From CAYFSC01 sp964345695 (GTDB lineage Bacteria; Bacteroidota; Rhodothermia; Rhodothermales; Salinibacteraceae): a DNA stretch of 15,852 nt. The stretch covers positions 1 to 15,852 of the forward strand of contig CAYFSC010000062.1 of NCBI GenBank assembly GCA_964345695.1, read 5' to 3'. The notes beneath the pieces were generated by a model that worked only from the letters and a program-made list of their open reading frames with translations, ran no database searches and was not told where the DNA came from. How positions within the stretch are numbered: the stretch's first letter is position 1; each line of letters starts with the position of its first letter. Below are positions 6,699 through 13,299 of this stretch, in pieces. Both the position numbers and the translations under genes were made by a program.

Positions 6699-8852
6699 TT
6701 ACGCTGTAACCGGGGATCCCTCGGCATATTGGTCCATCAGCACTTCCAGGATGGTGGCCGCGGCGGTGGAGATGACCGTGCCGGGGCCGAACACGCCGGT
6801 CACGCCCTGGTCGTACAGGTACTCGTAGTCTTGATGCGGGATGACGCCGCCGCAAATCACGAGAATGTCGTCGCGGCCGTAGCGCTCCAGCTCATCCATC
6901 ACTTCGGGCACGAGCGTCTTGTGGCCGCCTGCAAGACTCGATACGCCCAGGATGTGCACGTCGTTCTCGACGGCCTGTCGCGCGGCCTCCTGCGGCGTCT
7001 GGAAGAGCGGCCCGAGATCGACGTCGAAGCCCATGTCGGCGAACGACGTGGCGATGACTTTGGCCCCGCGGTCGTGACCGTCCTGGCCCATCTTGGCGAT
7101 CAGAATGCGTGGTCGGCGCCCGGCGAGCTCGGCGAACTGGTCGGCCAGGTCGCGGGCGCGCCGGAAGTCCTCGTCCTCCTCGGCCTCCGACGCGTACACG
7201 CCCGAGATGGTCTGGGTCTGCGCCGTGTGCCGCCCAAACACGTCTTCCATCGCCGCGCTGATCTCTCCGAGCGTGGCTCGATGGCGCGCGGCCTCCACAG
7301 CGTGAGCCAGCAGATTGCCCTCGCCCGTCTCGGCACACTCGGTGATGGCGTTCAGGGCCCGGCGCACGGCGTCGTCGTCCCGCTCCTCCCGGATGCGTTC
7401 GAGGCGCCGCACCTGCTGGCGCCGCACGGCTTCGTTGTCGACCTCCAGCGTGTCGATCGGCTCCTCTTCGTCGAGGCGATACGTGTTGACGCCGAGAATC
7501 GTCTCTCTGCCCGTGTCAATCCGGGCCTGCTTCCGAGCGGCGGCCTCTTCAATTTTCAGCTTTGGAAGGCCCTTCTCGATGGCACGCGTCATCCCGCCTT
7601 CCTCCTCCACCTCCTGGATGAGATTCCAAGCGCGGCGGGCAAGCTTGGCGGTCAGGCGTTCCATGTAGTAGCTGCCCGCCCACGGGTCGATGGCGCGCGT
7701 AATGTCCGTCTCTTCCTGCAGGTACAGCTGCGTGTTGCGGGCGATGCGCGCCGCGAACTCACTGGGCAGGGCGATGGCCTCGTCCAGCGCGTTGGTGTGG
7801 AGCGACTGCGTATGGCCAAGCGCGGCGGCCAGGGCCTCAACCGTCGTGCGGATTACGTTGTTGAACGGGTCCTGCTCGGCCAGCGAGTAGCCGGACGTCT
7901 GGCAGTGGGTGCGGAGCGCCATCGACTTCGGGTTCTCCGGGTCGAACTGCTCGACGATTTTCGCCCACAGAAGCCGGCCGGCGCGCATCTTGGCGATCTC
8001 CATAAAGTGATTCATGCCGATGGCCCAGAAGAAGGAGACGCGCGGAGCGAACGCGTCGATGTCCAGTCCGGCGTCCATGCCGGTGCGGAGGTACTCCAGC
8101 CCATCGGCCAGCGTGTAGGCGAGCTCTAGGTCGGCGGGCGCCCCGGCCTCGTGCATGTGGTAGCCCGACACCGAGATGGCGTTGAACTTGGGCATGTGGC
8201 GCGAGCAGTAGGCGAAGATATCGCCCACAATGTCCATCGATGGCTGGGGCGGATAAATGTAGGTGTTCCGCACCATGAACTCCTTCAAGATGTCGTTCTG
8301 GATCGTCCCGGCCAGCTGCTCCGGAGAGACGCCCTGTTCCTCCGCCGCGACGATGTAAAACGCCATGACCGGAAGCACCGCGCCGTTCATCGTCATCGAC
8401 ACCGACATTTCGTCGAGCGGGATGCCGTCGAAGAGCACCTTCATGTCCTCGACGGTGTCGACGGCCACGCCGGCCTTGCCGACATCGCCGCGGACGCGCT
8501 CGTGATCGCTGTCGTACCCGCGGTGCGTCGCGAGGTCGAAGGCGACAGACAGCCCCTTCTGCCCGGACGCGAGGGCTTTCCGGTAAAACGCATTCGACTC
8601 TTCGGCCGTCGAGAAACCGGCGTACTGGCGGAGGGTCCACGGCCGGAAGTTATACATCGTCGAGTACGGGCCGCGCACGTAGGGGGGAATCCCGGCCGCG
8701 TAGTCGAGATGATCGACCCCAGCGAGGGCTTCCGCGTCGTAGATTGGGGGCACGTCGATGTGCTCGGGCGTGCGCCAGGTGCCATCGTCGGGCCGCCGGT
8801 CGCCGGCATCGCGAGAGGGAGCGTACTCGATGGAGGAAAAGTCGGGGCGCAT
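6699..8852 (-). CDS. mutB: Methylmalonyl-CoA mutase large (catalytic, B12-binding) subunit
   Basis: A 717-aa adenosylcobalamin enzyme interconverting (R)-methylmalonyl-CoA and succinyl-CoA in the cytoplasm (propionyl-CoA metabolism). The N-terminal TIM barrel keeps residues known from the Propionibacterium shermanii enzyme: Tyr77 in RQYAGFS (Tyr89 there), Gln185 in GTIQND (Gln197), Arg195 in EFMVRNTYIYPP (Arg207), and Tyr231-His232 in VSGYHMHEAGA (Tyr243-His244). The C-terminal cobalamin domain has GQDGHDRG with His593 as the expected lower axial ligand, then SSLAGGH and GGVIP. Length is normal for a heterodimeric MutB. The ATG at 8850-8852 is chosen because it gives MRPDFSSIEY; the 26 in-frame codons upstream are Pro-rich and unlike the family. 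It lies 89 bp after mutA and 70 bp before meaB, so the three are probably co-transcribed. Confidence 0.98.
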   Translation of the reverse strand: MRPDFSSIEYAPSRDAGDRRPDDGTWRTPEHIDVPPIYDAEALAGVDHLDYAAGIPPYVRGPYSTMYNFRPWTLRQYAGFSTAEESNAFYRKALASGQKGLSVAFDLATHRGYDSDHERVRGDVGKAGVAVDTVEDMKVLFDGIPLDEMSVSMTMNGAVLPVMAFYIVAAEEQGVSPEQLAGTIQNDILKEFMVRNTYIYPPQPSMDIVGDIFAYCSRHMPKFNAISVSGYHMHEAGAPADLELAYTLADGLEYLRTGMDAGLDIDAFAPRVSFFWAIGMNHFMEIAKMRAGRLLWAKIVEQFDPENPKSMALRTHCQTSGYSLAEQDPFNNVIRTTVEALAAALGHTQSLHTNALDEAIALPSEFAARIARNTQLYLQEETDITRAIDPWAGSYYMERLTAKLARRAWNLIQEVEEEGGMTRAIEKGLPKLKIEEAAARKQARIDTGRETILGVNTYRLDEEEPIDTLEVDNEAVRRQQVRRLERIREERDDDAVRRALNAITECAETGEGNLLAHAVEAARHRATLGEISAAMEDVFGRHTAQTQTISGVYASEAEEDEDFRRARDLADQFAELAGRRPRILIAKMGQDGHDRGAKVIATSFADMGFDVDLGPLFQTPQEAARQAVENDVHILGVSSLAGGHKTLVPEVMDELERYGRDDILVICGGVIPHQDYEYLYDQGVTGVFGPGTVISTAAATILEVLMDQYAEGSPVTA

Positions 8853-8941
8853 CGTGGGAGGAGAACCTGTGAGCGAAGGATACGCGTGGAGAATGAAGGC
8901 GGAAGGGCAGGGGCCAGGCGGCCATGGCATCCGCAGGTCCG

Positions 8942-10957
8942 TCAGCGCAGATCGAGGCGGTCCTGGAAGTTGCGGAGGGTATCATGCAGTGCAGAGCCCA
9001 TGTGGATGAAGCCGTCCGCCGGAACGTCGCCGTCCATGTGCTCCGGATTGCCGGCGACGACGAGCAGGGCGTCGGACCCCAAATGGTCGAGCGCGTCCTG
9101 CACCTGGGGGGCCAGTTCGGGATACTCGCGGTCGGAGCTGCACAGGACGGCAATGGCGGCTTCGTCTTCGGCCGCGGCTCGGGCGGCCTCGACCGGCGTG
9201 TCGAACCGCAGGTTTTCGCGAACGGCAAAGCCACCCACGCCAAAAAAGTTGCGGCTGAAGGTAGCGCGGGCACTGCGCATCGCAGGGGGCCCCATAGGAA
9301 GCAAGGTCACGACCGGGCGTTCGCTGTCGTCGTCCACGCTGCGCTCGGTCTGCAGGCGGAGCGCCTCGAAGGGCGCAGCAACGCGAAGAGAGGGCAGCGT
9401 CTCGAAATCCGGCGCACCGTTGCGGAGAGCATCCCAAACATCACCAAGTGTCGCGCCGTCGGCAAGCGCCGTGCGGACGGCGCCGATCGTAGGATCAGGC
9501 AGCTCGACGGAGCCGCTGTGTTCGAGCGCCGCGCCACTCGGAGCCGCGTCCACCTCCTCACGCTTGGTTTCTTCCGTGTCGGGGTAGTGATTGGTACCGA
9601 CCAGCACGCGACGCCGGTTTTTGGTGCGCTGCATCCGCTCCTCGCGCACGTCGGCGATCGACGCCTGCACGCGTCCGTCCTGCAGCGCCTCCAGCAGGCC
9701 GCCCTCGGCTTCAAGTGCCTGAAATTGCTCCCACGCCTTCTCGGCCACCTGATCGGTGAGGGCCTCGATGTAGTAGGACCCTGCGGCGGGATCGGCCACC
9801 TGGTCGAGGTGAGCTTCTTCGTGTAGAATGAGCGACGTGTTGCGCGCGATCCGCTGGGAGAAGTCGCTCGGGGCACGGACGAGACGGTCGTAGGGCGCGA
9901 CGCTGAGCACATCGCAGCCGCCGATGACCGCTGCCATGCCCGCAGTGGTCCCCCGCAGCATGTTTACGTGCGGGTCGTAGAGCGTCTGCGATCGCTGTGA
10001 GGGAGTCGACTGCACGAAGAGATCGGCGGGAGCCAGGTCCACGTCTTCGCCCGTCGCGTCGGAAAAAGGAGACACCACCTGGGGCACGAGCAGGCGCAGC
10101 GCGCGCAGCTTGGCGATCTCCAGGAAGTAGCTGGTGGAGACGGGCACGGCGAACTGAAGAGCCTCGGTCATGGCCTCTACCGAGACGTCGTGGTTCGTGC
10201 CTTGGGCAAGCCCCTCGCTGAGTGCGCCCAGGGTGTAGGCGAGCTCCTGCACAAGCGAGGCACCTGCGTTGTGGTACGGAGCGGCGCTCACGGTGAGGGT
10301 GCGCACCTGAGGCGTCTCGCGATGAGCGCGAACCAGATCCACAGCCAGCGCGAAGGCCGTCTCGGGGTCCGACAGGCGACCGGTGGCCAGCGTGGCGGCC
10401 GGGTCGTAGTGGACCGACCCTTGCAGATCGGCGTGAGCCACTTCCCGGCGCTGGGCCACTGTCCGCCACATGGCGTAAAGAGCGACGGCGGCAGGACCGC
10501 CGGTCCAATGCATCGGGGTGTCGGCCAGGGGGACGCGCTCCAGAAGCGTCGCGAGATCGTCGATGCGCTGAATCGGCACGCCGTGCAAGGTGCCGTCGTC
10601 GATCCGCACCCTCAAGCCCAGGTCGGTAGCGCCGCGGTCCAGAGCCGCGCGAGCCCGGTCAGCCGCGTCTGGGAGGCTCGGGGCCGCCACGTCCTGCCGG
10701 GTGCGCCACGCGTTGGCGGGCGTAGAGGTCGATGCGGCAAGGGGCGGGGTGTCGGCCTCCGGGTCGAAGTGCGAAAGGTCGGCGAGGTCCTCGGCCCGGT
10801 AGTAGGGCTGGACCGTCACGCCTTCGAGCGAGTCCCACACCAGAATCTTCTCGTAATCCTTCCCGCGGAGGTCCTCCCGAATTTTTGCCTCCCAGTCGTC
10901 CGTCGAGGTGGGAGGGAACGCATCGAACAGGGGATCGAGGGAGTCGAAGTCGCTCAT
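8942..10957 (-). CDS. mutA: Methylmalonyl-CoA mutase small (non-catalytic) subunit
   Basis: The 671-aa partner of MutB in the heterodimeric mutase. It shares the mutase fold, recognisable in DPAAGSYYIEALTDQVAEKAW and in ARNTSLILHEEAH, but its C-terminal Rossmann domain lacks the DxHxxG cobalamin motif. Where MutB has GQDGHDRG this chain has PMGPPAMRSARA, so it should not bind B12, as is known for MutA chains. The N-terminal segment (DWEAKIREDLRGKDYEKILVW) is characteristic of small subunits and docks onto MutB. The start at ATG 10955-10957 gives a normal N-terminus. The gene lies 87 bp downstream of the RNA methyltransferase on the same strand and 89 bp before mutB. No Shine-Dalgarno motif is seen. 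Composition is notably acidic and alanine-rich. Confidence 0.96.
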   Translation of the reverse strand: MSDFDSLDPLFDAFPPTSTDDWEAKIREDLRGKDYEKILVWDSLEGVTVQPYYRAEDLADLSHFDPEADTPPLAASTSTPANAWRTRQDVAAPSLPDAADRARAALDRGATDLGLRVRIDDGTLHGVPIQRIDDLATLLERVPLADTPMHWTGGPAAVALYAMWRTVAQRREVAHADLQGSVHYDPAATLATGRLSDPETAFALAVDLVRAHRETPQVRTLTVSAAPYHNAGASLVQELAYTLGALSEGLAQGTNHDVSVEAMTEALQFAVPVSTSYFLEIAKLRALRLLVPQVVSPFSDATGEDVDLAPADLFVQSTPSQRSQTLYDPHVNMLRGTTAGMAAVIGGCDVLSVAPYDRLVRAPSDFSQRIARNTSLILHEEAHLDQVADPAAGSYYIEALTDQVAEKAWEQFQALEAEGGLLEALQDGRVQASIADVREERMQRTKNRRRVLVGTNHYPDTEETKREEVDAAPSGAALEHSGSVELPDPTIGAVRTALADGATLGDVWDALRNGAPDFETLPSLRVAAPFEALRLQTERSVDDDSERPVVTLLPMGPPAMRSARATFSRNFFGVGGFAVRENLRFDTPVEAARAAAEDEAAIAVLCSSDREYPELAPQVQDALDHLGSDALLVVAGNPEHMDGDVPADGFIHMGSALHDTLRNFQDRLDLR

Positions 10958-11044
10958 GAGCGATGACGAGTGGGTTGAACGAACGAGAAGATTGGGGCTG
11001 GGAGGGAAGGAGAGCCCAGGACGATGCCGCGTCCACCAGAGCCC

Positions 11045-11590
11045 TCATCCGGGCGGGCCAAACAGCGACCGGTACCGCCGGATCAGGTCGTAGACAGCAA
11101 TGCCGTACGCCACGCCCACGTTCATCGACTGCTTGGCGCCGTACTGCGGCAGCTCCAGCCCGAGGTCGGCGGCGCTGATGAGCGCGTCGTCGACGCCGTG
11201 AACTTCGTTGCCGACAATCATGCAGAGGGGAAAGGCGTCACCCGGTACATCAGCGGGGGCGGTCGAGGAGTCGGTGATTTCCAGCGCGCCAATGGTATAG
11301 CCCTCGGCCCGTAGCGAGCGCACAACAGGCAGCGGCGACTCGTGATGGCTCCACGACACAACGTCCTGCGCCCCCAATGCCGTCTTGTGGAGATCCTTGT
11401 GCTCAGGCGTGCCGGTATAGCCCGTCAGGTGCACATGCTCGATCCGCGCGGCGTCGGACGTCCGAAACATGGAGCCGACATTGTAGATCGACCGGACGTT
11501 ATGAATCAGAACGCGAACCGGATGCTTCGGCAGGGCAGCGACGGTATCGGGATCGGGGCGTTCGATTTCACGCCACGCGAGCTTTCGCAT
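11045..11590 (-). CDS. SpoU/TrmH-family RNA 2'-O-ribose methyltransferase
   Basis: A 181-aa SPOUT-class enzyme expected to transfer methyl from S-adenosylmethionine to a ribose 2'-OH of tRNA or rRNA. The three family motifs are present: motif 1 NVGSMFRTSDA (residues 37-47) with the key Asn and Arg, motif 2 VGNEVHG (126-132), and motif 3 LPQYGAKQSMNVGVAYG (147-163), forming the knotted cofactor site. The N-terminus (MRKLAWREIERPD) and length closely resemble the short family common in Bacteroidetes. There is no extra N-terminal RNA-binding domain as in RlmB, so the exact target is unknown and no gene symbol is given. The ATG at 11588-11590 is preferred; it is one of the few starts here with a GGAG a few bases upstream. 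The much longer open frame upstream crosses a divergent gene and is not credible. It is the first gene of the minus-strand block leading to mutA. Confidence 0.9.
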   Translation of the reverse strand: MRKLAWREIERPDPDTVAALPKHPVRVLIHNVRSIYNVGSMFRTSDAARIEHVHLTGYTGTPEHKDLHKTALGAQDVVSWSHHESPLPVVRSLRAEGYTIGALEITDSSTAPADVPGDAFPLCMIVGNEVHGVDDALISAADLGLELPQYGAKQSMNVGVAYGIAVYDLIRRYRSLFGPPG

Positions 11591-11733
11591 GGAACTCCGA
11601 GCACAATGAGCAATTCGTGCGGACGGTCTTTCCTCACGGGCGGGTATCCGGACGCCGGCAAAATGGTCCGCAGCCCGAGCACCTCCGTCCGTCCCCTGAG
11701 CGTACCCTAGAGCATACAAGATCCTCCGACGCC
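11591..11733. promoter_or_regulatory. Divergent intergenic region, methyltransferase / LEA lipoprotein
   Basis: These 143 bases separate two divergent starts and must hold both promoters. I see a 7-bp inverted repeat with widely separated arms, CGGACGG (11620-11626) and CCGTCCG (11685-11691), plus a short palindrome CCGG-ACG-CCGG between them. No convincing -33/-7 or -35/-10 boxes could be assigned by eye. Confidence 0.45.
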
Positions 11734-12357
11734 ATGAAAGAGCGATACTGCCGGAGAGCCCCCCGGGTTGCTGTGGGGGTGTGTCTGATACTTGTAGGTA
11801 TTGCCATCGCCGGATGCCAAACACTTCGGGAGGTTGGCTCCCTTCGAAAGGTGGACTTTGCCATCGACCGAATCTCGAACCCGACCCTTGCGGGCGTCGA
11901 TCTGCGCCAGGTGCGGTCCTACAGTGACTTGGGCTCGCGCGACATGCTGCGCCTGAGTTCCGCCATTGCCGACGGCACGCTGCCACTTGCATTCACCATT
12001 CATGTGCGCGCGGAAAACCCATCCGCAAACGACGTGGATGCGCGCCTCACCGAAATGGACTGGACGCTGATGCTGCAGGATCGGGAGACGATCAACGGCA
12101 CGTTCGATCGGGAGACCGTGTTGCCGCCGGGCGAGCCCACCGACATCCCCATCGACCTTCGCTTAAACCTGGTCGAGTTTTTTGACAACAACCTGCGAGA
12201 CATCGTAAACCTTGCGCTCTCGGTGCGTGGGGAGCAGGAGCCAACCAACGTGAAGCTTCAGGTACGCCCGACGGTTCAGACCTCGCTGGGACCGATGCGC
12301 TATCCGGGCACGATCACCGTCGTAGACCGAGACGTGGGGCAGCAGACCTCCGAATAG
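11734..12357 (+). CDS. LEA14/WHy-type predicted lipoprotein
   Basis: A 207-aa protein with a lipoprotein signal peptide: basic start (MKERYCRRAPR), hydrophobic core, and lipobox IAGC with Cys28. The mature part reads as a LEA type 2 (WHy) domain: VDFAIDRISNPTLAGVDL, then LPLAFTIHVRAENPSANDV, and a final strand-rich part with LPPGEPTDIPIDLRLNL. This fold is a small beta sandwich related to plant LEA14 and is common in Bacteroidota envelope lipoproteins; its biochemical role is not established. The start at ATG 11734 is set by the signal peptide. The gene is divergent from the RNA methyltransferase and lies 53 bp upstream of cmk on the same strand, so it may share a transcript with cmk. Domain assignment is by pattern and is moderately sure; location is more secure. 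Confidence 0.8.
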   Translation: MKERYCRRAPRVAVGVCLILVGIAIAGCQTLREVGSLRKVDFAIDRISNPTLAGVDLRQVRSYSDLGSRDMLRLSSAIADGTLPLAFTIHVRAENPSANDVDARLTEMDWTLMLQDRETINGTFDRETVLPPGEPTDIPIDLRLNLVEFFDNNLRDIVNLALSVRGEQEPTNVKLQVRPTVQTSLGPMRYPGTITVVDRDVGQQTSE

Positions 12358-12410
12358 CGCCGTCTCGCCCGAACATCCCGACCTCATCCATAACTTGAAG
12401 TCCCCGCTGT

Positions 12411-13085
12411 ATGATCGTCACCATCGACGGACCTGCCGGATCGGGCAAGAGCACCACCGCCCGCGCTGTGGCCGAGCGCCTCGGGTACCTCTACCTTGAC
12501 ACCGGGGCGATGTATCGCGCGGTGGCCTTGGCGTTTTTGCGTGCCGAGGCTGCCCCTACGGACGCGGCAGCCGCCACGGTGCTTCCGGAGATCCGCGTCG
12601 ACGTGGGCTACGACGACGGCACGATGCACGTGTACCTCAACGGCGAAGACGTGTCACATCGCATCCGGACCACGGACGTGGGCGACATGGCAAGCCGGGT
12701 GAGTACGCTCCGCGCTGTCCGCGAGAAAATGGTTGACGAGCAGCGGCGCATCGGGCGTGAACATGACGCGCAGGAGGGAGGCGTGGTGCTCGATGGCCGG
12801 GACACCGGCACGGTCGTTTTTCCGGAGGCAGGCGTTAAAATCTACATGACGGCCGATTCCATGGAACGTGCCCGCCGACGCCGTAGTGAGTACGGTGATG
12901 ATGTATCGATTGAAGAAGTTCATCAGGAGATCCAGGAGCGTGATCGCCTCGACCGGGAGCGCGACATTGCGCCGCTTCGTCAGGCCGACGATGCTACGGT
13001 CGTCGATACGACTTCCTGCACATTCGAAGACCAAGTCGATTTCGTTGTAGACTGCGTTAAACAACAAATGCCGAGGGGAACGTAG
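12411..13085 (+). CDS. cmk: Cytidylate (CMP/dCMP) kinase
   Basis: A 224-aa nucleoside monophosphate kinase phosphorylating CMP and dCMP with ATP for nucleotide pools. Motifs are the P-loop GPAGSGKST (residues 7-15), the CMP-binding segment LDTGAMYRA (29-37), GRDTGTVVFP (129-138), and the lid and C-terminal signature RDRLDRERDIAPLRQADDA. Thr132 stands where many homologues have Ile or Met; this is a mild variation. The length is typical. The start is ATG 12411, immediately giving the beta strand before the P-loop; no Shine-Dalgarno motif precedes it. It is followed after 214 bp by rpsA, an arrangement shared with many bacteria including E. coli. Confidence 0.97.
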   Translation: MIVTIDGPAGSGKSTTARAVAERLGYLYLDTGAMYRAVALAFLRAEAAPTDAAAATVLPEIRVDVGYDDGTMHVYLNGEDVSHRIRTTDVGDMASRVSTLRAVREKMVDEQRRIGREHDAQEGGVVLDGRDTGTVVFPEAGVKIYMTADSMERARRRRSEYGDDVSIEEVHQEIQERDRLDRERDIAPLRQADDATVVDTTSCTFEDQVDFVVDCVKQQMPRGT

Positions 13086-13299
13086 CGGCCCGTTCGCGAT
13101 TAGACATGTTTCCGAATCGCGTGGGTCCCGATTGCATCGCAACGGCCTTTCGGCCGTCCGATCTGACCTGGTCCGATCCCACGCATCGACATTATTCACG
13201 CGTCCTCATCAGTGCGACCAGGGGCTGATGGGTACAAGCGCACGCAAACGTCGAGGGCCGTTGCACGATTTCGTGTGACCAACCTCATCAACCACCTAT
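13086..13299 (+). promoter_or_regulatory. Structured cmk-rpsA intergenic region, candidate rpsA leader
   Basis: No gene is visible in these 214 bases, but several stems are. CGCGATT (13095-13101) pairs with AATCGCG (13115-13121), 9 bp after the cmk stop. GCGTGGG (13119-13125) pairs with CCCACGC (13178-13184) and encloses ACGGCC-TTTC-GGCCGT (13142-13157). CATCAG (13207-13212) pairs with CTGATG (13225-13230) and can be extended by two pairs. A small CACG-ATTT-CGTG stem is at 13264-13275. The first two stems share 13119-13121 and cannot form together. GTCCGATC is directly repeated (13156-13163, 13171-13178). The region probably contains the end of cmk mRNA and a promoter/leader for rpsA; a regulatory role is inference. 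Confidence 0.5.

Noticed and set aside
6423..9587. Long plus-strand open frames (568 and 478 codons) opposite mutB and mutA
   Set aside because: Antisense shadows of well-conserved mutase genes; the translations show no family signal, only codon-bias artefacts.
11591..11992. N-terminal extension of the RNA methyltransferase frame to 315 codons
   Set aside because: It would run antisense through the start of the LEA lipoprotein gene and adds Arg/Ser/Pro-rich sequence unlike the family.
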